64,000 nucleotides of DNA. Origin: Cyclobacteriaceae bacterium (GTDB lineage: Bacteria; Bacteroidota; Bacteroidia; Cytophagales; Cyclobacteriaceae). Under the pieces are notes generated by a model. The model was not told the DNA's origin. It made no database searches and worked only from the letters and a program-made list of their open reading frames with translations. Location of the stretch: positions 62,001 to 126,000 of the forward strand of contig JAEUUC010000002.1 of the NCBI GenBank assembly GCA_016787665.1, given 5' to 3'. This document shows positions 53,793 through 62,291 of the stretch, piece after piece (position 1 is the stretch's first letter; every line of letters begins with the position of its first letter). The translations under genes were made by a program, and so were the position numbers.

Positions 53793-55580
53793 CTAGGGCA
53801 AACGCTTGCCGGTCTTGTCAAGCGTAACCAGTCGCTTTTCACCGGCCGGGTTCTTCAACGTAATGGACAATTCCTGGGATTCAGGAATGTAGGTTGCCTC
53901 GGTGGGTGGAAATTCCAGTGCTACATGCTGGCTCCACTCCAGGCCCGCTGTGGTGGAAACCCGGCAAATCGTTGCGCGGAATACATCGCCCGTGGCGGTT
54001 TCGGAAAAGAGTATGGCGAAGTAGATTTGACCGGTCGCATCGGTTGCGCCAATGCCCTTCAACACAGGCAAGTTTCGTCTCTTGAAAGTCGAGTCCACCG
54101 CAAAAGATCCTTTCGCCCCTGGAATTCGTGAGGGCGTGATGTTATACAGGAAGCCCGTGGCTACGGTATCCTTGAATACCAAACCGGCAACCATTTTTTC
54201 AGGCACGATGACGAGGGGTTTGAAACGCGACTCCCGCTGAGCCGAGGGTGATATGGCCACCGAATCGGTTCCATCAATGACCCAGCTCAACGTGGCTTCC
54301 ATCTTATTCATCACGTCTCTTCGCTTTTTGATCTCCCGCTCCGAAAACTCTTTAGTGGTGCGGACATAAGTTTGAAGAACGGTATTGCTGCTGTAGGCAT
54401 GCGTGATGAAATGTTGATAGTTGGCCACATCTGCCCCAAATTGGTAACCCGACATAATACCGGCCAGGCTATCCAGGCGAACAAGATCGTGTAACTCTCT
54501 CTTGATCTGCGACAGACGAAACACCAGGTTAGCCGAATCGCGTGTGGCCCGATGGTCGGCCAAATCCGAACCAAACTCCAATTCGGCCATCTTCATGGCA
54601 AACAGGGAAAGCGGCATCGGCTTGGGGTCATACTTCGCCAATACCGACATTAACATCCGATCGACCAGTTTGGAGAGATCACTGCGGACGGAAACCGAAT
54701 CTTTTCGAAGCTTCTCCCGCAATTTGTTAATCTCAATGTCATAGCTGACCAGGTGCTCGCGTACGGGAATAATCTCCTTTTGGATGACTTCCGAGCTTTG
54801 TTTCGCCCACCCGGCATAGTCCCAGATTTTCACCTGGTCCGCGAAAAAGTCAGCGGGTGTCCGCCCATCCTTCACCACGTTGTCAATGTCGTCCTCATCC
54901 AACGACTGGTTATAGGCAGTTTTGCCCAACGACTGAAGCACTGCACGGTAAGACGAAAATTCCTGCTTCAGAGAGTCATATTGCTGTTCCAGCAACTTGA
55001 AACCCTTCAGCGTGGCGTCCGTATGTTGCAGATAAAAATCGGTTGTCGAACCAAAGCCTGCAGTAATTGCCGAATAGGTCGCTTGGGTGCGCGTGTATAC
55101 CTGCTGAGCCGCATCAAAATGCTTTCGAAGATTCATCACCTTCTCCTTCCGGTCACGGATACTCTTTTGCCGCGTGTCAATGTCCAACTGTATATCGGAG
55201 AGCTTAACGCCAAATTCCCCCGTTCGCATATCACGCCTGGTATAGGCTTCGTAGTAATCCTTTTTCACTTCCCGCTCGGTGATCGTCTTCGCAGCCTTGT
55301 CAAGGAAAAGCAGTGCCGAGTCGGAAAAAGACTGCTGTAATGCAGTATGCTTTAAGACATCGGCCTTTAATGACTTTTCATGATAGATAATCCCCATGTA
55401 CAGAAAGGCATTGGGATTGTCGTTGGTCTCTTTCAGGTAACGTTTCAAGAACGGCTCGGCTTCCTCGAAGCGTTTTGCTTTGAGTAGTTCAATCAGGTCC
55501 TTGTACTTCACCTTCTGGCCAAACGATGACGAAGTAAATACCAAAAACAAGCCAACAACCAGTAAAAAACGCTTCGGCAT
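53793..55580 (-). CDS. Exported TPR / coiled-coil protein of unknown function
   Basis: 595 residues. The signal peptide ends SSFGQK. Residues 25-90 are TPR-like (LLKAKRFEEAEPFLKRYLKETNDNPNAFLYMG). Residues 120-330 are long charged helices likely to be coiled coil (DIQLDIDTRQKSIRDRKEKVMNLRKHFDA, EINKLREKLRKDS). The last 150 residues are beta-rich (KGIGATDATGQIYFAILFSE). No named family. It is divergent from tlpA and convergent with the M1 peptidase. Confidence 0.8.
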   Translation of the reverse strand: MPKRFLLVVGLFLVFTSSSFGQKVKYKDLIELLKAKRFEEAEPFLKRYLKETNDNPNAFLYMGIIYHEKSLKADVLKHTALQQSFSDSALLFLDKAAKTITEREVKKDYYEAYTRRDMRTGEFGVKLSDIQLDIDTRQKSIRDRKEKVMNLRKHFDAAQQVYTRTQATYSAITAGFGSTTDFYLQHTDATLKGFKLLEQQYDSLKQEFSSYRAVLQSLGKTAYNQSLDEDDIDNVVKDGRTPADFFADQVKIWDYAGWAKQSSEVIQKEIIPVREHLVSYDIEINKLREKLRKDSVSVRSDLSKLVDRMLMSVLAKYDPKPMPLSLFAMKMAELEFGSDLADHRATRDSANLVFRLSQIKRELHDLVRLDSLAGIMSGYQFGADVANYQHFITHAYSSNTVLQTYVRTTKEFSEREIKKRRDVMNKMEATLSWVIDGTDSVAISPSAQRESRFKPLVIVPEKMVAGLVFKDTVATGFLYNITPSRIPGAKGSFAVDSTFKRRNLPVLKGIGATDATGQIYFAILFSETATGDVFRATICRVSTTAGLEWSQHVALEFPPTEATYIPESQELSITLKNPAGEKRLVTLDKTGKRLP

Positions 55581-55644
55581 AGGGGTTTAATTGTTCGAAA
55601 TTACCAAAATCGGCACATTTGCGTGGCACCAACAATCAAGCCAA

Positions 55645-56250
55645 ATGCAAAAACTCTTCCCTACGTTCAAAAGCACTGCCCTTACTGCTTTTTCCGCCCT
55701 TTTTATCGTCTTCCTTTTGCAAAAAGCTGGTGTCTGGGGCGAGGTTAGCTCAGCCGCGCAATCGGTCGTAATGTCGACTGGTGCCCTGGACATCCAGCCG
55801 GAATCTTCCAAGGATGAACCGGCCAAAAAGGACTTCGACTTCAACTTCGCAATTAAGACCACAGCAGGCGCACGAATCAACTTTGACCAATTCAAAGGCA
55901 AAGTAGTCTTCCTGAATCTTTGGGCTACCTGGTGCGGACCTTGCAAAGCCGAAATGCCCGGCATTCAACATTTGTACGAGAAAATGGACACATCAAGAGT
56001 TGTGTTTGTGATGCTCTCGATCGACAAGGAAGGCGCACAAGCGAAAATAAATGACTACGTGCGCAAGAATAAGTTTACGTTCCCCGTATTCATGCCGAGC
56101 GGTTACCTTAGCGAACAACTGCAGGTACCCTCCATTCCCACTACGTTTGTGATCAATCGCGAAGGAAAAATTGAGATGAAAAAAGTAGGAACAGCAAACT
56201 ACGATACGGAAAAGTTTCGCCAGTACCTGACCGATCTAGCGCAACAATAA
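55645..56250 (+). CDS. TlpA-family thioredoxin-like protein
   Basis: 201 residues from the ATG at 55645. A hydrophobic segment at 14-27 serves as a membrane anchor. The AhpC/TSA-type thioredoxin fold has the redox motif WCGPC (Cys97, Cys100) in LNLWATWCGPCKAEMPG, and the cis-Pro in VPSIPTTFVIN. It should face the periplasm and reduce disulfides, for example in cytochrome maturation. The stop overlaps the convergent sirtuin gene by 15 bp. Confidence 0.93.
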   Translation: MQKLFPTFKSTALTAFSALFIVFLLQKAGVWGEVSSAAQSVVMSTGALDIQPESSKDEPAKKDFDFNFAIKTTAGARINFDQFKGKVVFLNLWATWCGPCKAEMPGIQHLYEKMDTSRVVFVMLSIDKEGAQAKINDYVRKNKFTFPVFMPSGYLSEQLQVPSIPTTFVINREGKIEMKKVGTANYDTEKFRQYLTDLAQQ

Positions 56251-56922
56251 TTGCCTTACTTCCGCCATGCCTTCGGTCGCGCGTTTTACAATGAAGTTGA
56301 GGTTGGGCATATGCCAAACCTCCGGTTTCCGGGGGTCTACGATATACTTGGGTGTTTCGTCCCGCACGTAGTCAATCAGGCCGGCTGCCGGGTAAACCAC
56401 GAGCGAAGTACCCACCACCAGAAAAAAATCCGCAATCGAAGCGTACTGAGCCGCTTCCTCCATGCGCGGTACCGCTTCCCCAAACCATACAATGTTGGGC
56501 CGCAGTTGTGAGCCCTTTTCACATTTATCACCCACATTCAGTTCAGTGCCGGATATCGGGTAAGTCAGCCGCGGATCCAGGGTACTGCGAGCCTCAAACA
56601 GACTGCCATGCAGGTGCACCACATGCCGTGAGCCGGCACGTTCATGCAGGTCATCCACGTTTTGTGTAATGACGGTAACGTCAAAATGATTTTGAAGGTC
56701 GGCAACGATCCGGTGGGCGGCATTCGGCTGCGCTTCACGGGCAGCCCGTCTTCGCTCATTGTAGAATTGTAATACGAGAGCACGGTCGCGCTGCCAGGCC
56801 TCCGGGGTGGCCACGTCCTGGACACGATAACCTTCCCACAGACCACCACTGTCGCGAAAAGTCTTCAGCCCGCTCTCTGCACTGATGCCGGCTCCGGTTA
56901 ACACCACCAGCTTTTTCATCAA
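56236..56922 (-). CDS. cobB: Sirtuin, NAD-dependent deacylase without zinc cysteines
   Basis: 228 residues from MMKK; MKKL one codon later is equally possible. NAD-binding GAGIS (10-14), TFRDSGGLWEG, TQNVDDLHERAG and catalytic His105 in VVHLHG are present. Tyr54 and Arg57 (FYNERR) are the class III (SIRT5/CobB) acyl-binding pair, pointing to desuccinylase-type activity. The four zinc-binding Cys are missing: the region 111-140 has only Cys134. The fold may hold without zinc. It is 2 bp downstream of topA and probably co-transcribed. Confidence 0.93.
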   Translation of the reverse strand: MMKKLVVLTGAGISAESGLKTFRDSGGLWEGYRVQDVATPEAWQRDRALVLQFYNERRRAAREAQPNAAHRIVADLQNHFDVTVITQNVDDLHERAGSRHVVHLHGSLFEARSTLDPRLTYPISGTELNVGDKCEKGSQLRPNIVWFGEAVPRMEEAAQYASIADFFLVVGTSLVVYPAAGLIDYVRDETPKYIVDPRKPEVWHMPNLNFIVKRATEGMAEVRQLLLR

Positions 56923-56924
56923 AA

Positions 56925-59258
56925 TCAGGAGGCTTTCCTGCGCACAAATCGTCCTTTGCGCTCAGGCGCATTCTCTGCCAGCGTCAGGCATTCCTCCAGG
57001 GTAAGCTCTTTCGGCTCTTTGCCCTTCGGAATCTTAACATTTTTCTTGCCGGCTTTGATGTAAGGACCAAAACGACCGTTGAGAACCTGCACATCCGGGT
57101 TTTCCGGAAACACCTTAATCGTTTTGTTAGCGTCCACAATACGCTTGGCTTCGATCAGCTCGATTGCACGCGGCAACGTGATGGTGTAGGGGTCTTCTTC
57201 TTTTGGTATGGACACGTACTTCTTATCATGCTGCACGTACGGCCCAAATCGTCCGATGTTGACCACAACGGGCTTCTCTTCGAAGTCGCCCATACTACGC
57301 GGCATTTTCATGAGTTCCAGCGCATCTTCCAGGGTTATGTTTTCAATGAACTGACCCTGCCGGAGGCTCGCAAATTTAGGTTTCTCACCACCGCTATCAT
57401 CGGGGTTCTCCCCGATTTGCACATAGGCACCGAAACGACCCAATTTGGCGTAAACCTTTTTTCCCGTCTTCGGATCAACTCCCAACTCCCGACTTTTGTT
57501 TTGCACTGCGCTGCGTTCGATCTTCTCTGTTTTAGTCACCACCTTGCGGAAGGGGCGATAAAACTGATCAATCATCTTCTTCCACTGCAACTTCCCGTTG
57601 GCGATCTCATCAAACTCCTGTTCGATTTCAGCCGTGAACGAGAAATTCGTGATGTCCGGAAAGTGCTCAACCAAAAAGTCATTCACCACCATGGCAATGT
57701 TAGTGGGAAACAGTTTGTTCTTTTCGGCACCGGTTATTTCCGTCTCTGTGTGGCTCTGGATGTTACCCTCTTTTAGCGTATGAACCGCGTACTTTCGCTC
57801 GTTGCCTTCGCGGCTTTCTTTCACCACGTAGCCGCGCTTTTGCACGGTGGTGATGGTGGGAGCATAGGTAGAAGGTCGTCCAATGCCTAACTCTTCCAAC
57901 TTCTTCACCAGACTCGCCTCGGTGTAGCGGGCCGGGTGCCGGGTAAAGGTTTGGGTGGCATCAATGAAATTCAGTGAAAGCTTCTGCCCCACGGATAACG
58001 GGGGCAACATGTTCGCGTTATCCTCATCCTCGCTGTCATCATCACGCGATTCGGTGTACACTTTCAAAAAACCTTCAAACTTGACCACCTCGCCAGTGGC
58101 GGTTAAACTTCGGGGGTTCCCCGATATACTGATGGTCGCGGTCGTACGCTCCAATTCGGCATCTGCCATTTGTGACGCAATGGCCCGCTTCCAGATCAGA
58201 TCATACAAACGGCCGGCATTGCGATCCATACCGGGGTCAAGCACCGAGAAATCCGTTGGGCGAATCGCTTCGTGGGCCTCCTGGGCACCCGATGTTTTGG
58301 TCTTGAATTTCCGGTTGAATACAAATTCCTTCCCGTAGGCTTTGGAAATCTGCTGCGTTGCACCGGCCACGGCCTCATCGGACAGATTCACCGAATCGGT
58401 TCGCATGTAGGATATCTTACCGGCTTCATACAGCTTTTGCGCTACCGTCATGGTTTGAATAACGGAGAACCCCAACTTGCGTCCGGCCTCCTGCTGCATC
58501 GTGGAGGTCGTAAAAGGCGGTGACGGAGATTTTTTTGCCGGTTTCTTCTCGAGGTTCGCAATCTGAAAGGTTGCGCCTTTGCACGACTCGAGAAAAGCCA
58601 CAGCGTCTTTCTCGGTGTCAAACTTCTCCGGAAGTTCAGCCTTCAGTTGCTTTCCCTTCTCCAAATCAAAAAGCGCACTGATCTTGAACGAGGACTTCGC
58701 TTTGAAATCACTGATCTCGCGCTCACGCTCCACGATGAGTCGCACGGCAACTGACTGAACGCGGCCAGCCGAAAGTCCGGTTTTAATTTTTTTCCACAAA
58801 ATGGGCGACAATTCAAAACCCACCAAGCGATCGAGCACGCGCCTTGCCTGTTGGGCATTCACCAGATCGATATCAATACCACGCGGAGTCTTCAGCGCAT
58901 TTTGAATGGCATTTTTTGTGATCTCAGTAAAAACAATCCGTCTTGATTTCTTATCGGTAAGATCCAATACTTCCTTCAGGTGCCACGCAATGGCTTCGCC
59001 CTCACGGTCATCGTCACTGGCCAGGTACACCATTTCGGCATCCGCAGCCATCTTCTTTAACTTCGTAATGACCTCCTTCTTTTCCGGGGAGACTTCGTAC
59101 ACCGGCTCATAATCATTTTCAATGTCGATCGCTTCATTTCCTTTCGGCAAATCGCGCACATGCCCCATGCTGCTCGCCACCTTAAAGTCCTTACCCAGGT
59201 ATCCTTCAATGGTTTTGGCTTTGGCCGGAGACTCCACTATCACTAAGTTTTTCGACAT
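56925..59258 (-). CDS. topA: DNA topoisomerase I (type IA)
   Basis: 777 residues. It relaxes negative supercoils. The Toprim domain has LVIVESPAKAKTIEGYLG and ASDDDREGEAIAWHL. The active-site Tyr284 is in ISYMRTDSVNLS. After about residue 590 the zinc ribbons of E. coli TopA are replaced by C-terminal repeats of the GRFGAYVQIG / GRFGPYVQHD / GRFGPYIKAG type, followed by a basic end. The window thus has both opposing supercoil enzymes, gyrA and topA, at separate sites. It leads the topA–sirtuin pair. Confidence 0.97.
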   Translation of the reverse strand: MSKNLVIVESPAKAKTIEGYLGKDFKVASSMGHVRDLPKGNEAIDIENDYEPVYEVSPEKKEVITKLKKMAADAEMVYLASDDDREGEAIAWHLKEVLDLTDKKSRRIVFTEITKNAIQNALKTPRGIDIDLVNAQQARRVLDRLVGFELSPILWKKIKTGLSAGRVQSVAVRLIVEREREISDFKAKSSFKISALFDLEKGKQLKAELPEKFDTEKDAVAFLESCKGATFQIANLEKKPAKKSPSPPFTTSTMQQEAGRKLGFSVIQTMTVAQKLYEAGKISYMRTDSVNLSDEAVAGATQQISKAYGKEFVFNRKFKTKTSGAQEAHEAIRPTDFSVLDPGMDRNAGRLYDLIWKRAIASQMADAELERTTATISISGNPRSLTATGEVVKFEGFLKVYTESRDDDSEDEDNANMLPPLSVGQKLSLNFIDATQTFTRHPARYTEASLVKKLEELGIGRPSTYAPTITTVQKRGYVVKESREGNERKYAVHTLKEGNIQSHTETEITGAEKNKLFPTNIAMVVNDFLVEHFPDITNFSFTAEIEQEFDEIANGKLQWKKMIDQFYRPFRKVVTKTEKIERSAVQNKSRELGVDPKTGKKVYAKLGRFGAYVQIGENPDDSGGEKPKFASLRQGQFIENITLEDALELMKMPRSMGDFEEKPVVVNIGRFGPYVQHDKKYVSIPKEEDPYTITLPRAIELIEAKRIVDANKTIKVFPENPDVQVLNGRFGPYIKAGKKNVKIPKGKEPKELTLEECLTLAENAPERKGRFVRRKAS

Positions 59259-59330
59259 GCAAACTTGTTTACAAAGGGCCCAAATATCTGTAAATTTTTA
59301 AAATGTCAATTTTAGAAAACTGAAGTACAC

Positions 59331-59338
59331 TACTTTTG
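59331..59338 (+). promoter_or_regulatory. Candidate -7 element for the SixA-like gene
   Basis: TACTTTTG fits TAnnTTTG and would start transcription about 27 bases before the ATG at 59371. The -33 region reads AATTTTAG, without a G in place. Confidence 0.42.
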
Positions 59339-59370
59339 TGCTCTTGTTGGTCTCAACATTCACACATCGA

Positions 59371-59835
59371 ATGTCATGTATTTTGGTTTTGATTCGCCAC
59401 GCTCAACCCGCTGAGAGACAGCCCGGTCAACTGGACTTTGAGCGTGGTTTAACGACTAGTGGAAAGGTACAAGCCAAACGCCTCGGAGAAAAGTTATCAA
59501 TGCTTTCAGGAAAACCACAAACGATCATCGCGAGCACAGCCTTTCGCGCACGCGAAACGGCCGAGTTAGTGAGTCATGAAGTAGGTGTGCCGGTTAATTC
59601 CGACAGCCGCTTATACCAGGCTAATGAAACGGTGTACGCGGAAATAATTAATGATTTGACAACAGCGTCCGTAGCCATCGTAGGGCATAATCCAACCATT
59701 AGTGCCGTGGCAGCCTTCCTGCTGAATGATTCTTCGGTGGAGTTGCATGTTGGCCATGCCGTGGTCATGGAGATGAGCAAATGGCATTTTTATCCGGGTG
59801 CCGGGCGATTGGTTGAGTATATTTCGGCCGAGTAA
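59371..59835 (+). CDS. SixA-like histidine phosphatase
   Basis: 154 residues from the ATG at 59371 (MSCILVLIRHAQPAE); a GTG at 59338 would place the start inside the predicted promoter. Phospho-His10 is in IRHA; the second conserved Arg is in STAFRARETAELV and the second His in VGHNPTISAVA. SixA removes phosphate from His of phosphorelay proteins in E. coli; many family members act on small phosphates. It ends 1 bp before the ureohydrolase gene, so the two are co-transcribed. Confidence 0.9.
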   Translation: MSCILVLIRHAQPAERQPGQLDFERGLTTSGKVQAKRLGEKLSMLSGKPQTIIASTAFRARETAELVSHEVGVPVNSDSRLYQANETVYAEIINDLTTASVAIVGHNPTISAVAAFLLNDSSVELHVGHAVVMEMSKWHFYPGAGRLVEYISAE

Positions 59836-59836
59836 T

Positions 59837-60850
59837 ATGTCAACGACAGCATCATTTGATCCTAATGGCCCGGGCATGGCAGGTCGGCTTTTTGGCCTGC
59901 CCTTTTCCGAAACAGAGGCGAACCTGGTTGTTGTTCCCGTTCCGTGGGAAGTCACCGTTTCGTACGGCAGCGGTACCGCAGCTGGCCCGGAGGCTATCTT
60001 GCAGGCATCCGTTCAGGTTGATTTGTTCTCCATCGATAGCCCACACGTCTGGAAGAAAGGGATATGGTTTTCGCCATTACCGGAGGCACTGCGCGAGCAA
60101 AGTGAACAGTTCCGGCAGAAAGCGCTTGAGCATATCAATTTGTTGAGTACCGGGGGTAATGGCGAGTCTTCGTTGCACCTGCCCCAGATAAATGCTGCAT
60201 GTGAAAGTCTGAACATCTATGTGAAGAACACCACCGCTGGTCTTTTACAGCGAGGTAAGTTGGTTGGTTTGCTGGGTGGTGATCACAGCACACCGCTGGG
60301 TTTTCTCCGGGCATTGAGTGAGCGCCATGAACGTTTCGGCATTCTGCACATCGATGCCCATGCCGATCTGCGCAAAGCGTATGAGGGATTCCTGTATTCG
60401 CATGCCTCCATTATGTACAACGTCATGAAACTACCGGCTGTAAGCCGACTGGTTCAGGTAGGCATTCGCGACTACTGCGAAGAGGAAGTTGACGTGATGA
60501 AACGTTCCGGTGGGCGAATCCAAACATTTTTCGATGACCAACTCAAAAGTCGATTGATGGAAGGCGACACCTGGAAAGCAATTGTGCGTGAAATCATCGG
60601 GGCACTTCCTGACCATGTGTACATCAGCCTGGATATTGACGGTTTGGATCCATCGCTTGGACCCAACACGGGAACTCCCGTTCCCGGTGGGTTATCCTTT
60701 CATCAATGTTCCTACTTGCTGCAGCAGGTACGGCTGAGTGGCAAGAAGATAATCGGTTTCGATCTGGTGGAGGTATCGGGGAAAAGCGAATGGGATGCCA
60801 ATGTAGGTGCCCGCGTGCTATGGGAATTGTGTAGGGTCATGCTGGCCTGA
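59837..60850 (+). CDS. Ureohydrolase: agmatinase / formimidoylglutamase family
   Basis: 337 residues. Two-manganese motifs are GGDHSTPLG, HIDAHADLR and SLDIDGLDPSLGP. The N-terminal VPVPWEVTVSYGSGTAAGP is the agmatinase-family opening. Family members split guanidino or formimino groups: agmatine, arginine, guanidinobutyrate or formimidoylglutamate. hutU elsewhere in the window makes formimidoylglutamate hydrolysis possible, but the two are 28 kb apart and the motifs do not decide. It is in the SixA–ureohydrolase–symporter run. Confidence 0.9.
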   Translation: MSTTASFDPNGPGMAGRLFGLPFSETEANLVVVPVPWEVTVSYGSGTAAGPEAILQASVQVDLFSIDSPHVWKKGIWFSPLPEALREQSEQFRQKALEHINLLSTGGNGESSLHLPQINAACESLNIYVKNTTAGLLQRGKLVGLLGGDHSTPLGFLRALSERHERFGILHIDAHADLRKAYEGFLYSHASIMYNVMKLPAVSRLVQVGIRDYCEEEVDVMKRSGGRIQTFFDDQLKSRLMEGDTWKAIVREIIGALPDHVYISLDIDGLDPSLGPNTGTPVPGGLSFHQCSYLLQQVRLSGKKIIGFDLVEVSGKSEWDANVGARVLWELCRVMLA

Positions 60851-60899
60851 AATACCGAACCAAGTTATTTTCCTATTTTGCCGCTTTCGCGCGATACGC

Positions 60900-62291
60900 A
60901 TGAGCGACTTCATCAGCAATTTGGCCACCAACGTGTGGACGCCCGTTTTATTCCTGCTCATTCTGGGCGGTGTGTTCTTCCTGCTTTATTCCCGATTTGT
61001 TCAATACCAATATCTTGGTCACGCCATCAGGATATTGCGGGGAAAATACAACAACCCGAATGATCCGGGACAAATCAATGCGTACGAAGCGCTTTCTACT
61101 GCGTTAGCATCTACGGTGGGTATGGGCAACATTGCCGGAGTAGCAGCCGCAATTTCAATCGGTGGGCCGGGCGCTTTGTTCTGGATGTGGGTCGCTGCCT
61201 TTGTCGGCATGTCGACCAACTTCTTTACATCTACGTTGTCAGTGATGTACCGGGGAAAAGACTCTGCCGGTGTAATCCAGGGCGGCCCTATGTACGTTAT
61301 TCGCGAAGCACTCGGCAAGCCCTGGTACCCACTGGCCGTCATTTTCTGTTTGTGCGCGATGATCGGCTGCCTGCCCATTTTTCAGGCCAACCAACTCACG
61401 CAGGTCATTATCGACATCGGCTTTAGCGAAACGGCCATTACCAAATCACAATTCAACTTCGTGGGTTACCCGGTGAGCACGCTCAAGTTCATCATTGGTT
61501 CAATTCTAACCATCATTTCGGCCATTGTGATCGTGGGCGGTATTCAGCGCATTGGTCGTTGGGCGGGCAAAATGGTACCGCTGATGATCGTGATCTACTT
61601 CTTCTCGGTGCTCGCGATCTTAGTACTTCACATAACTGAGGTGCCACGCCTGTTGTGGATGGTTGTTACCGATGCCTTTGCAGCCAATCATTACCACGGT
61701 GAACCCGCCCTGGGTGGTTTAGTAGGCGGACTGATTGTTGCCGGAGTGAGACGGGCGTCCTTCTCAAACGAGGCCGGCATCGGCACGGCACCCATGGCGC
61801 TCGGAGCTTCCAAGAGTTCGGAGCCAATTCGCGAGGGCCTTGTATCCATGATGAGCCCGGCCATTGATACTTTGGTCGTATGCACACTTACAGCCTTGGC
61901 TATTCTGGCCACCGGAGTGTGGCAAACCAGTGGAGCCGATGGTGTAACGCTAACCGCCACCGCATTCGAAAGTTCATTGGGCAGCGTTGGCAAGTTACTC
62001 TTGCTCATCAGCGCATTTTTCTTTGCCATCACCTCGCTGTTCAGCTACAGTTATTACGGCAACAAAGCCATTTCCTTTCTGGTGGGCGTAAAAGCCGGCC
62101 GGTACTACGATTACTTCTACCTGGCCACCATTGTCATTGGTGCGGTAGCGTCCATGAAAGATGTAATGAATGTGATTGATATTGCGTACGCCATCATGGC
62201 CTTCCCGACCATGATTTCAGGATTTATTTTGGCCCCACGCGTGATGAAGGAGGCGAAGTCCTATTTCGCCCGCATGAAGGGCAACCTCTAA
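60900..62291 (+). CDS. Sodium:alanine/glycine symporter (AGCS family)
   Basis: 463 residues from the ATG at 60900 (MSDFISNLATNVWTPVL). About eleven hydrophobic segments. The family signature STVGMGNIAGVAAAI in segment 2 and SFSNEAGIGTAPMALGAS in the middle bind Na+ and substrate. It imports alanine or glycine with sodium. It follows the ureohydrolase by 49 bp. Its last 4 bp overlap the convergent gene for the 483-residue protein. Confidence 0.95.
   Translation: MSDFISNLATNVWTPVLFLLILGGVFFLLYSRFVQYQYLGHAIRILRGKYNNPNDPGQINAYEALSTALASTVGMGNIAGVAAAISIGGPGALFWMWVAAFVGMSTNFFTSTLSVMYRGKDSAGVIQGGPMYVIREALGKPWYPLAVIFCLCAMIGCLPIFQANQLTQVIIDIGFSETAITKSQFNFVGYPVSTLKFIIGSILTIISAIVIVGGIQRIGRWAGKMVPLMIVIYFFSVLAILVLHITEVPRLLWMVVTDAFAANHYHGEPALGGLVGGLIVAGVRRASFSNEAGIGTAPMALGASKSSEPIREGLVSMMSPAIDTLVVCTLTALAILATGVWQTSGADGVTLTATAFESSLGSVGKLLLLISAFFFAITSLFSYSYYGNKAISFLVGVKAGRYYDYFYLATIVIGAVASMKDVMNVIDIAYAIMAFPTMISGFILAPRVMKEAKSYFARMKGNL

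Noticed and set aside
59837..60850. Firm assignment as formimidoylglutamase (hutG)
   Set aside because: Metal motifs are shared by the whole ureohydrolase family and the other hut gene is far away.
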